A DNA stretch of 64,000 nt, taken from contig CAZSFD010000005.1 of NCBI GenBank assembly GCA_964606085.1, forward strand, positions 1 through 64,000, given 5' to 3'. The stretch comes from CAIQJJ01 sp964606085. GTDB taxonomy: Bacteria; Chloroflexota; Anaerolineae; Anaerolineales; UBA4823. Of the stretch, positions 33,939-42,454 are shown in pieces. The notes under the pieces were generated by a model, which saw only the letters and a program-made list of their open reading frames with translations, was not told the origin of the DNA and did no database searches. A program made the position numbers and the translations under genes. How positions within the stretch are numbered: the stretch's first letter is position 1; every line of letters starts with the position of its first letter.

Positions 33939-36171
33939 GCTGCATATCCTCCTCTTTGTGACCTTGTTTGGACTGCTGGGCGGGGCAGGCGTGGCAAGGG
34001 TGGCCGGCGGCGCACCTGAGGCGCTGCCCCTCGCCCCCGCCGAAGCGGTTGTTCAGCCGCGTGCGCTCGAAATGAAAGGCGCCGCCGCGACCGAGGTGGC
34101 GACGGATGTGTTGGTCGGCGAAAATGCCAAATTCCAACTGTATGCCAATGCCGAAACCCTGGCCTTCAAAGTGGTGGATCGGCGCAGCGGTTATGTGTGG
34201 CATTCCAACCTGGACGAGAAAATGCCCAGCGACCGCCTTAACAAGACCTGGACAGCTTTTGCCACGAGCGGGATCAGCATTGATTTTGTCGATCAAAAGG
34301 TCAACGAAAAACGCGCCTCCATCACCAGCGCCGAGCACACCATCGAGTTCCAGCAAACGGGCCAGGGCTTCCTGGCGCATCTGACCTTTAGCGAACCTTC
34401 CATCTCGTTGAGCGTCAGCGTCCAACTCAACGAGCGCGGCGTGTCCGTCGAAATCCCCTTTGCTTCCCTGCATGAAGCAGACCCGGCCTACCGGCTGGGC
34501 ACGCTGCACGTCTACCCCTTCTTTGCCGCCACCCGCGTAGACGATGTCCCCGGCTATCTGTTCATCCCCGATGGTTCTGGCAGCCTGATCCACTTTGCGG
34601 CTGAAACAAAAGCCAAAAATATGTTTTATGGACGCTATTATGGCGCTGACCTGGGAATGCTGGGTTCCCTGCCGTATGACCCCACGACCCAGCCGCCGCA
34701 TAAAATTTCCATCCCGGTGATCGGGATGGTGCATGGCGAGGGCGAAAATGCCTATCTGGCCATTGTCGAGCAGGGCGCCTCGTATGGCGAATTTCGCGCC
34801 CACCCGGCCGGCATCATCACCAATTTCAATTTTCTTTACAACGCCTTCACCTACAACGCCAGCTATTTCCAGGCCACCAGCCGTTCGGGGGCGGGGGTGA
34901 CTGTCTTGCAGCCCAGCACCAACCCGTTTGATGTCAAGATCAACTACCGCTTCCTCACCGGCGGCCAGGCCGATTACGTGGGCATGGCTCGCAGTTACCG
35001 CGATTACCTGATTGAGCAGGACGAATTGAGCCGCACCGTAACGCCTGGCAGTGACATCGGCATCCGCCTGGAGTTTCTGGCTGGTGATAAGGAGCGTGTG
35101 CTGTTTTGGGATCGCATGATCCCCATGACTACCATCTCGCAAATGCGGGCCATTCTCGACGATTTGCAGGTCAAAAACCCGCAGGTGGTCTACTATGGCT
35201 GGCAGCCCGATGGCGCATCCAGTATGCCGCCGAAGACCTTCAAGCTGGATGGCAGCCTGGGGACGCCGGGCGAACTGGCCGCCCTGATCGGCGATGTTCA
35301 GGCGACTGGCGGCCAATTCAATCTGTATGTAGACCCTCAGGCGGCTTTTTGGGATGAGCCAGGCTATTCCACCCGTTCCGACCTGGCTGTGGCTATCATC
35401 AACGAAAATATCATTGGTTACAACCGCGATAAGGTCAATTTTTTCCGCAACTTCGCCTCGTTGAGCCAGTTCTACACCTCGCTCAACCAGGATGTGTGGC
35501 GCGCGGTGGGGGCGGGCCTGGCCCTGGATGGCATCGGGACGAACCTGTACAGCGATTTCAAGGATGGCAATTTCATCAGCCGTGAACAAGCCATTCAGCA
35601 ATACCGGGCGCTGCTGGCCGCCGATGGCAGCGACAACCTGGTGGCGCTTCGCAGCGCTTTTTACCGGCCCAACCACTATCTCTTTCGCTACATGCAGGCT
35701 TACTACGACATCCCGGTGACCGACAGCGGGTATATCTATACCACTGCTACCGTGCCATTTTTACAGATTGTCTTTGCCGGTATGATCCCGTTCTATGGCC
35801 CGGCGCTGAATTTTTCTTCCAACCTCCAGGAAGATTTGCTCCGTTATGCCGATTTTGGCGTTTATCCGTCGTTCTTCGTCTCTGAAGGCGCGACCGCCCG
35901 CATCCTGAACACCCGCTCCAACTGGATTTTTTCCTCGGCATACACCCAATGGGGCGATGAAATCAAGCGCACCTATCAATGGCTCAATGACCGGTTGGGG
36001 CCGGTGTATGGGCAGGAGATCATCGCCCGCCAGCAGCTTGCGCCAGGCGTGTATGCCACCACCTATGCCAACGGGAAGGTCGTCATCGTCAATTACACCG
36101 CGCAGCCAGCTGCCCTGGACGGCGTGACGGTCAATGGCAAAGATGCCGTCCTCAGCGAGGTGCAGCCATGA
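33931..36171 (+). CDS. DUF5696-like secreted protein, possible glycosidase-like barrel
   Basis: 746 residues from GTG 33931 (8-nt overlap with the upstream gene, AGGAG upstream). The signal peptide ends near residue 28. The N-terminal half is a beta-rich domain (FQLYANAETLAFKVVDRRSGYVWHSN...YLFIPDGSGSLI). The second half looks like a TIM-barrel hydrolase (VKNPQVVYYGWQPDG..., GGQFNLYVDPQAAFW..., DGIGTNLYSDF..., FVSEGATARIL), ending in a small beta domain (YANGKVVIVNYTAQPAALDGV) of the kind found at the C-terminus of GH101/GH36-type enzymes. Candidate acids exist but I cannot name the catalytic pair. No lipobox. Probably a cell-surface glycan-processing or glycan-binding factor. Confidence 0.65.
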   Translation: MSKLHILLFVTLFGLLGGAGVARVAGGAPEALPLAPAEAVVQPRALEMKGAAATEVATDVLVGENAKFQLYANAETLAFKVVDRRSGYVWHSNLDEKMPSDRLNKTWTAFATSGISIDFVDQKVNEKRASITSAEHTIEFQQTGQGFLAHLTFSEPSISLSVSVQLNERGVSVEIPFASLHEADPAYRLGTLHVYPFFAATRVDDVPGYLFIPDGSGSLIHFAAETKAKNMFYGRYYGADLGMLGSLPYDPTTQPPHKISIPVIGMVHGEGENAYLAIVEQGASYGEFRAHPAGIITNFNFLYNAFTYNASYFQATSRSGAGVTVLQPSTNPFDVKINYRFLTGGQADYVGMARSYRDYLIEQDELSRTVTPGSDIGIRLEFLAGDKERVLFWDRMIPMTTISQMRAILDDLQVKNPQVVYYGWQPDGASSMPPKTFKLDGSLGTPGELAALIGDVQATGGQFNLYVDPQAAFWDEPGYSTRSDLAVAIINENIIGYNRDKVNFFRNFASLSQFYTSLNQDVWRAVGAGLALDGIGTNLYSDFKDGNFISREQAIQQYRALLAADGSDNLVALRSAFYRPNHYLFRYMQAYYDIPVTDSGYIYTTATVPFLQIVFAGMIPFYGPALNFSSNLQEDLLRYADFGVYPSFFVSEGATARILNTRSNWIFSSAYTQWGDEIKRTYQWLNDRLGPVYGQEIIARQQLAPGVYATTYANGKVVIVNYTAQPAALDGVTVNGKDAVLSEVQP

Positions 36172-37058
36172 GAAGCCGGCCTTCCTTCGGCATCATTCGC
36201 ATGAAGCACAGCTTGCGCGAGGCGCTCTATGGCTACGCCTTCGTGCTGATCTGGATCATCGGCTTTGGCCTGTTTACGGCCATCCCCCTCGTGCAGACCT
36301 TTCTGTTCAGCCTGAACCAGGTCACGGTGAAGGCCACCGGCATTGACCAGGTTTTTGTGCGTTGGGATAACTACACACGGGCGTTGTTTACCGATACCAG
36401 CTTTATCGAACTGCTGATCGAGTATGTGATCGAAACCCTGGTCTCTGTGCCGATTGTGATCATCTTTTCGATGATCATCGCCTTGCTGTTGAATTTGAAT
36501 TTCCGGTTGAAGGGCGTGTTTCGCACGATCTTCTTTTTGCCAGTGGTGATTACCAGCGGGCCGGTCATTCGCGAGCTGACCGCCCAGGGCGCTACCTCCG
36601 TTCCTGGCTTGCAAAACCTGACCGCCGTGGCGAACTTCGTCGCCGAATTGCCGCGCTATTTGCGCAACCCGGTCGAATACCTGCTGACCTCGTTTATTTT
36701 GATCCTGTGGTTTTCTGGCGTGCAAATTCTCATCTATCTCGCCAGTCTGCAGAAGATTGACCGCAGCATTTACGAAGCGGCGGCCATTGATGGCGCATCG
36801 GCCTGGGAAGCGTTCTGGAAGATTACGCTGCCATCGCTCTCAACCACCACCGTGATCATCGCCTTTTACACCATCATCACGCTGTCGCATTTTTCCGAGA
36901 ACAAAGTCATCCGCTACATTTACGGGCAAACCTATTCAGTAGATGGCGGGTTTGGTTATGCCAGCGCCATGTCATTCATCTATTTTCTCGTGTTGGTGCT
37001 GCTGCTGGTGATTGTCTATTTCGCCTTGAATTTCCAATCCCGCAAGACGTTCGATTAA
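36168..37058 (+). CDS. ABC sugar permease, LplB/UgpA-like (second pair)
   Basis: 296 residues with six helices (ALYGYAFVLIWIIGFGLFTAIPLVQTFLF...) and EAA loop EAAAIDGASAWEAFWKITLPSLST. ATGA overlap with the DUF5696 gene; ATG 36192 (MKHSLREA) is an alternative start. It pairs with the next gene, giving the locus two complete permease sets. Confidence 0.92.
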   Translation: MRSRPSFGIIRMKHSLREALYGYAFVLIWIIGFGLFTAIPLVQTFLFSLNQVTVKATGIDQVFVRWDNYTRALFTDTSFIELLIEYVIETLVSVPIVIIFSMIIALLLNLNFRLKGVFRTIFFLPVVITSGPVIRELTAQGATSVPGLQNLTAVANFVAELPRYLRNPVEYLLTSFILILWFSGVQILIYLASLQKIDRSIYEAAAIDGASAWEAFWKITLPSLSTTTVIIAFYTIITLSHFSENKVIRYIYGQTYSVDGGFGYASAMSFIYFLVLVLLLVIVYFALNFQSRKTFD

Positions 37059-37068
37059 CAGGGCGCTT

Positions 37069-37998
37069 ATGCACAGGTTCTCCAAAGATTATCTGCTCGG
37101 TTTCTTTTTTGGCAACCGCACCGGGTACGGGTTGGTTTTCACCACCTTGCTGTATGCCCTGCTGGCGGCGATCGGGTTTGTTTACCTGTACCCGCTGCTG
37201 TTCATGTTCGTCACCAGTTTCAAGAACACCAGCGACCTGCTCAACCCGGCAGTGCAGTGGATTCCGACCGAGTTTTACACGGGCAACTATGTGAAGGCCT
37301 ACCGGGTGCTGGATTACCCCCAAACGCTGCTGGCTTCGACGATGATCAGCGTCATCCCGTCCATCATCCAGACGGCCGTGTGTTCGCTGGTGGGCTACGG
37401 CCTGGCGCGTTACCGTTTTTGGGGCAAAAATGTGATCTTTGCCTGCATCCTGGCGACCTTTATCATCCCCGCTCAGAACACCTTCATCCCGCAGATGTTG
37501 ACCTTCCGCGACCTGGGCTTGTTGGGGAATATCCAGGCATTGCTCATCCCGGCCATCTTCGGCCAGGGGTTCAAGAGCGCCATCTTCATCCTGATCTTTT
37601 ACCAGACCTTCCTTTCGCTGCCCAAAGTGCTGGAGGAAGCCGCCCGGCTGGATGGCGCCACCGACCTGCAAATTTTCATCCAAATTGCCATCCCCGCCGC
37701 CCTGCCATCTTATATCATCTCGGTCATCTTCTCCACGGTCTGGTATTGGAATGAGACCTTCCTGACCAACATCTTCCTCGAAGGCGGCATCCAAACCCTG
37801 CCGATGCAGCTCGCCCGGTTTGTGCAGGCGTACGAAAACCTGTATCCGCCTGGCGTGGTGAACATTTTCGACCGCATCAACGAAGCCGTCAAGTTGAGCG
37901 GCACCTTTTTGAACATCTTGCCGCTGCTCGTGATGTACTTCATTCTGCAAAAATGGTTCGTCGAATCGATTGAAAGGACAGGCATTACCGGTGAATAA
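37069..37998 (+). CDS. ABC sugar permease, UgpE/AraQ-like (second pair)
   Basis: 309 residues with six helices and EAA loop EAARLDGATDLQIFIQIAIPAALP. It follows its partner by ten bases. Its 3' end overlaps the start of the GH144-like lipoprotein by eight bases, linking import directly to extracellular hydrolysis. Confidence 0.92.
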   Translation: MHRFSKDYLLGFFFGNRTGYGLVFTTLLYALLAAIGFVYLYPLLFMFVTSFKNTSDLLNPAVQWIPTEFYTGNYVKAYRVLDYPQTLLASTMISVIPSIIQTAVCSLVGYGLARYRFWGKNVIFACILATFIIPAQNTFIPQMLTFRDLGLLGNIQALLIPAIFGQGFKSAIFILIFYQTFLSLPKVLEEAARLDGATDLQIFIQIAIPAALPSYIISVIFSTVWYWNETFLTNIFLEGGIQTLPMQLARFVQAYENLYPPGVVNIFDRINEAVKLSGTFLNILPLLVMYFILQKWFVESIERTGITGE

Positions 37999-39352
37999 AC
38001 CCATCCTCTTGCTGTTGAGCATTCTCCTGCTGATTTCCGGTTGCACCACGCCAACCCCCACTTCCATGCCCCCCACCTCCACCCCTTCGCACACGCCAAC
38101 GGCTGTCCAGCCGCCCCCCACCGAAACGCCCCTCCCCACGCCAACCCCGGCGAATATCGCCGATGTTATCGCATACGAAATGAAAGGTTCGTTCGATTTT
38201 TTCTGGGAGCAGGCCAACACCGACGCGGCCAGCCCTGGCTACGGCCTGGTGCGCGACCGCTATCCGGGGTCAGAAGGCATCGCCAGCATGGCTTCGGTTG
38301 GCTTCGCGCTCACCGCTTACCCCATTGGCGTGGAAAAGGGCTATATCACCTGGCAGGAAGGTTACGACCGGGCCAACGGCACGCTGGATACCCTGCTGCG
38401 CATGGATCGCGTCGAAGGTTTTTACTACCACTTCGTCGAGATGCAAACCGGCCAGCGCGCCTGGCAGAGCGAGGTCTCTAATATTGACACCTCCATCCTG
38501 CTGATGGGCGTTCTCACGGCGGGGGAATACTTCGGTGGGGAGGTGCAAGCCAAAGCGCAGCAAATTTACGAGGGGGTCAATTGGCCCTGGTTTCTCGATA
38601 GCGCAAGGAATATGTTTTACATGGCCTATCGCCCCGAAAAAGGCTTCGAGGGCCACTGGGATTTTTACGCCGAGCAGTTGATGATGTATGTGCTGGCCGC
38701 CGGTTCCGTTACATACCCGCTCGATGATCTGCCCTATTACACCTTCACCCGCCACACCGCCCACTATGGCGCGGGGCAGCCGTTCATCCATTCGTGGTTT
38801 GGTTCCATCTTCACCTACCAATTCAGCCACGCCTGGATTGATTTCCGCGGCCTGACCGACAAGAAAGATGTCAACTGGTTCGACAATTCGGTCTCGGCGG
38901 TGCAGGCGCACTACGATTACGCCGTCAAGATGGCGCCCAAGTATAAAACGCTCGGCCCCCTGGCCTGGGGTCTCTCTGCTTGCGACGGGCCGGATGGCTA
39001 TAACGGGCTGTATGGCGCGCCGCCTTCAGGATACGACAACAAGCAGCACAAGGTAGATGACACCATTCCGCCCTATGGCGCCATCGGTTCGATCATCTTC
39101 CTGCCTGAGCAGGCCCAACAGGCCATGTTGAACTATTATGCGCTCGAAAAGCTCAAAGGCCGCTACGGCTTTCAGGATGCCTACAACTTGAGCGAGAACT
39201 GGTACGCCCCCGATGTGATCGGCATTGACAAGGGCATTTCGCTGTTGATGTTGGCGAATTTCGAGAACGAGCAGGTACACCAGATTGTGATGAAAAACGC
39301 CCACATCCTCAATGGCTTGAGCCGCTTGCAGATCTTGGAGCAGACGCCATGA
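37991..39352 (+). CDS. GH144/glycoamylase-like extracellular lipoprotein
   Basis: 453 residues from GTG 37991, with AAGGACAGG upstream. Lipobox LLISGC (Cys18) then a Thr-Pro-rich tether (about 20-58). The catalytic (alpha/alpha)-barrel matches the glycoamylase family PF10091: FDFFWEQANTDAASPGYGLVRDRYPG, GIASMASVGFALTAYPIG, FYYHFVEMQTG, SNIDTSILLMGVL, EGHWDFYAEQLMMYVLAAGS, SWFGSIFTYQFSHAWIDFRG and APPYGAIGS-like segments. Characterised members in GH144 are endo- or exo-acting on beta-1,2-glucans, so beta-1,2-glucan is a plausible substrate; not all members are tested. It would act on the cell surface and feed the ABC importers. Confidence 0.82.
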   Translation: MNKPILLLLSILLLISGCTTPTPTSMPPTSTPSHTPTAVQPPPTETPLPTPTPANIADVIAYEMKGSFDFFWEQANTDAASPGYGLVRDRYPGSEGIASMASVGFALTAYPIGVEKGYITWQEGYDRANGTLDTLLRMDRVEGFYYHFVEMQTGQRAWQSEVSNIDTSILLMGVLTAGEYFGGEVQAKAQQIYEGVNWPWFLDSARNMFYMAYRPEKGFEGHWDFYAEQLMMYVLAAGSVTYPLDDLPYYTFTRHTAHYGAGQPFIHSWFGSIFTYQFSHAWIDFRGLTDKKDVNWFDNSVSAVQAHYDYAVKMAPKYKTLGPLAWGLSACDGPDGYNGLYGAPPSGYDNKQHKVDDTIPPYGAIGSIIFLPEQAQQAMLNYYALEKLKGRYGFQDAYNLSENWYAPDVIGIDKGISLLMLANFENEQVHQIVMKNAHILNGLSRLQILEQTP

Positions 39353-40326
39353 CCACGATCAAAGACGTTGCCAAACACGCCGGGGTCAGCGTCACCACGG
39401 CTTCATACGCCTTGAACGATACCGGCTCGATCAGCGCCGCCACGCGCCAACGCGTGTTCGAAGCCGCCGAAGCGCTCAATTACCACCCCAACGCCTTCGC
39501 CCGCAATCTCAAAAAGCGCAAATCGGGCGTTATTGGCGTTTTCATCAATCGCTTTGGCGGCTCGTTCTACGAGGACATTCTCGAAGGCATCCACGATGCC
39601 GTTCTCACCACCGATTACGACCTGATCGTCTGCCCCGAAACCGGGGTCATCCCCCGGCTGCTTACCCAGCGCCAGGTGGATGGGGCCATTGTGTTTGCCT
39701 CGCGAATTAAGAATGACACGCTGGTCAAGGTTGCCTCGAAAAAATTCCCCATCGTCGTCCTCGACCGTTTCCTCGAAACAGACTATTTGTTCCCATTGCT
39801 GCTCGACAACCAGCAGGGCGTGAAGGCGGCTTTTCGGCACCTCTATGAGCAAGGCGCACGGCGGATTTTTTATATTTCTGGCGCAGCCGATTCCTTCGAT
39901 AACTGGGAGCGCAAACGGGCCTTTCTCGATGAAGCCGCCAAATATAACCTCGCCACCCAGCAATACGACGGCAACTTCACCGAAAAATCGGGCTACGACA
40001 TTGGCAGCCAGATCATCCAGGGCGGCAGCTTGCCCGAAGCGGTGTTTTGCGCCAACGACCAGATGGCTATCGGCTTCCTGCGCGCCATGCAAGAGCGCCA
40101 ACTGAATGCGCCGCGCGATATTGCCGTGGTCGGTTTCGATGACATTCAGGTCGCCAGTTTGATGCACCCTTCCCTGTCCACCGTTGGCGCTTCGCGCTAC
40201 ACCTGGGGCTATTCTGCGGCCAACCAATTGATGGACTTTCTCGAAAACGGCAACCCCTTCCCGCAACCCTATCGCATCCAGACGCAACTGATCCCGCGTC
40301 AATCCTCCACCCGAGTCGCCCGATGA
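39349..40326 (+). CDS. LacI-family transcriptional regulator
   Basis: 325 residues: an N-terminal helix-turn-helix (TIKDVAKHAGVSVTTASYALNDTGSISAATRQRV), hinge helix YHPNAFARNLKKRK, and a periplasmic-binding-type effector domain (GVIGVFINRFGG..., GAIVFASR, EAVFCANDQMAIGFLRAM, DIAVVGFDDIQVASLMHPSLST). It is embedded in the operon by ATGA overlap. It probably represses the promoter at 22978 through the operator 23016-23033, with a beta-gluco-oligosaccharide as inducer. Confidence 0.93.
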   Translation: MTTIKDVAKHAGVSVTTASYALNDTGSISAATRQRVFEAAEALNYHPNAFARNLKKRKSGVIGVFINRFGGSFYEDILEGIHDAVLTTDYDLIVCPETGVIPRLLTQRQVDGAIVFASRIKNDTLVKVASKKFPIVVLDRFLETDYLFPLLLDNQQGVKAAFRHLYEQGARRIFYISGAADSFDNWERKRAFLDEAAKYNLATQQYDGNFTEKSGYDIGSQIIQGGSLPEAVFCANDQMAIGFLRAMQERQLNAPRDIAVVGFDDIQVASLMHPSLSTVGASRYTWGYSAANQLMDFLENGNPFPQPYRIQTQLIPRQSSTRVAR

Positions 40327-42413
40327 ACACCTTCGCCGTCCGAGACGGCCAATTCTGGCTCAACGACCAACCCCTGCTCCTCCAGTCTGGCGAATTGCAC
40401 TATTTTCGCACCCCGCCAGCGCAATGGCCGCACCGCCTGGGGCTGCTGCAGGCGGCAGGCTTCAACGCCGTAGCCACGTACATCCCCTGGCTGTGGCACC
40501 AGCCTGAGCCTGGCGTTTCCGACTTCGACGGCCACAGCCACCCGTGGCGTAACCTGGCCGGTTTCCTCGATCTCGCCGCCGAGATGGGCCTGTGGATCAT
40601 CGCCCGGCTTGGCCCTTACATCATGGCCGAGACCATCAACGAGGGTATTCCGCCGTGGGTGTTTGCCCAGGCCCCACAGGTTGCCATCCTCAACCAGCAC
40701 GGCCAAACGGAAAACATCGCCAGCTATTTACACCCCGATTTTTTGACCCCCGTCGCACACTGGTACCAGGCAGTTTTTCAGGTATTAGCCCCCCGGCAGA
40801 TCACCCGCGGCGGCAATATCCTCCTGATTCAACTGGATAACGAAATGGGTATGCCCCATTGGGTGCGCAATCTGCTCGACATCAATCCCGATACCCTGGC
40901 GCGCTTTGCCGCCTATTTGCATGAGACGTATGCCGACCGGCTTGCCCGGCGCTACCCCGCCGCCGATCTGCCGGAATTTCTCGGCCAGGCGTTAGCGCAT
41001 CCCGGCGCACCCCACGCCCGCAACGTGCTGGAAGATTACCGCCGCTTTTACCGCGCCTATCTCCGTCAATATGCCGCTTTCTTGTGGTCGCAGGCGCAGG
41101 CCAACGGCATGGAAGTTCCGCCCATCGTCAACATCCACGGCTTTGCCAACGGCGGCAAAACCTTCCCCATCGGGTTGTCGCAGTTGGTCTCGGTGATGGA
41201 GATGGACGGGATGGTCAGCGCCACCGATGTCTACCCCATTTTCATCAACGAGGGCAATTTTCACCAACTGCTGCTGGTCAACGAAGCCACCAAAGCGCTG
41301 CAAAACCCGCAACAGGCGTTGTTCTCGGTCGAGTTTCAGGCTGGCGGCAACCTCGATTTTGGCAGCGGCCAGACCTCGCTTTACGATCTGCACGCCCGGC
41401 TGTGTATTTCGTGTGGGATGCGCGCCATCAATCATTACCTCTTCTTCGATGGCGAAAACCACCCCCTGCTCAGCCCGGTCAAACGTCACGATTGGGGCCA
41501 CCCGGTGCGCAAAGACGGCTCTCTGCGCCCGCATTACCACCGCTACCCCAGGCTCTCGGCGGCGCTTGCCACCTATGGCAGTGCCTTGACCCTGGCCCGC
41601 CCGCAAACCGTCACGACGATTGGCTTTTGGCTCGATCATTTTATGACCGAAGTCAACAACGCCTTCACCCAGGAAGCGACCCACATCATCACCCACCAAC
41701 GCGAAGTGATCCTGTTCGACCTGATCGCCCGCGGCCTGGCGCTCACCCACCGCCCCTTCGATGCCGTCGAACTCAGCCGCGCCACGCTGGATGCCGCCAC
41801 AACGCCGCTCTGCTGGGCCATGCTCGAAAGGCAGTGCGACCCCGCCACGCAGCAAAAATTGGTAGAGTACGTCCGCCAGGGGGGAAATTTGGTTCTGATT
41901 GGGCGGATGTGCCTGGAAGGCTTCGATCACGCCCCATGCACCCTCTTGTCCGAGGCCCTCGGTGTCGTCCGGCTGGGCGGCGGCGAACCGTTCGTATCAC
42001 GGCTGATCCGTGTTTTCGACCATGCTGATGTCCCCGCCTCGTTCGTCGAAACCTACGTGGGCGATTTCGCTGAAGTGATCGCCAGCGACGAAACCGGCGC
42101 AACGGTGGGTTTCATCCAACCTGTCGGCAAAGGAAAGGTGCTGCTCCTCGGCGCGGCGCTGCCGGCCAACACCCTGGCCGACCTCGGCATCGTCCACCAG
42201 ATGGCCTTGCAGATGGGCTGCCCGCCGCTCTTTCGGCTCAGTCAATGGGCTGATGTGCGCATCAGCCGCGGCGAAAGGGGCAGTTTCCTGTTCATCAACA
42301 ACTATCAAGATGATGCGGTTGAAACGACGGTGGAATATGATGGCCAAATGCTTTTTGCAGGACAGGCCATCACGCTGCCCGCTCGACAAGGGTTGATCTT
42401 GCCTGTGGAATGA
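40323..42413 (+). CDS. Clan GH-A beta-glycosidase with GH35/GH42 features
   Basis: 696 residues, no signal peptide, so cytoplasmic. The N-terminus is GH35-like: LLLQSGELHYFRTPPAQWPHRL, NAVATYIPWLWHQPEPGVSDFDG, and GLWIIARLGPYIMAE. The acid/base is probably Glu174 (LIQLDNEMG). The best nucleophile candidate is Glu337 (LFSVEFQAGG); a spacing of 163 residues is more like GH42 than classical GH35. A C-terminal amidotransferase-like domain (LVEYVRQGGNLVLIGRM...) is also GH42-like. It would release terminal beta-linked galactose or glucose from imported oligosaccharides. Last gene of the locus, ATGA-coupled to lacI. Confidence 0.8.
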   Translation: MNTFAVRDGQFWLNDQPLLLQSGELHYFRTPPAQWPHRLGLLQAAGFNAVATYIPWLWHQPEPGVSDFDGHSHPWRNLAGFLDLAAEMGLWIIARLGPYIMAETINEGIPPWVFAQAPQVAILNQHGQTENIASYLHPDFLTPVAHWYQAVFQVLAPRQITRGGNILLIQLDNEMGMPHWVRNLLDINPDTLARFAAYLHETYADRLARRYPAADLPEFLGQALAHPGAPHARNVLEDYRRFYRAYLRQYAAFLWSQAQANGMEVPPIVNIHGFANGGKTFPIGLSQLVSVMEMDGMVSATDVYPIFINEGNFHQLLLVNEATKALQNPQQALFSVEFQAGGNLDFGSGQTSLYDLHARLCISCGMRAINHYLFFDGENHPLLSPVKRHDWGHPVRKDGSLRPHYHRYPRLSAALATYGSALTLARPQTVTTIGFWLDHFMTEVNNAFTQEATHIITHQREVILFDLIARGLALTHRPFDAVELSRATLDAATTPLCWAMLERQCDPATQQKLVEYVRQGGNLVLIGRMCLEGFDHAPCTLLSEALGVVRLGGGEPFVSRLIRVFDHADVPASFVETYVGDFAEVIASDETGATVGFIQPVGKGKVLLLGAALPANTLADLGIVHQMALQMGCPPLFRLSQWADVRISRGERGSFLFINNYQDDAVETTVEYDGQMLFAGQAITLPARQGLILPVE

Positions 42414-42454
42414 CAGCCCTGACGGGGGAAGCCTTCCAAATAGACCGCTTCTTG

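Noticed and set aside
34707..34729. Inverted repeat CCATCCCG/CGGGATGG inside the DUF5696-like gene
   Set aside because: It encodes a hydrophobic strand (SIPVIGMV) that looks native to the domain, and the sequence is not of the spacer families; treated as chance.
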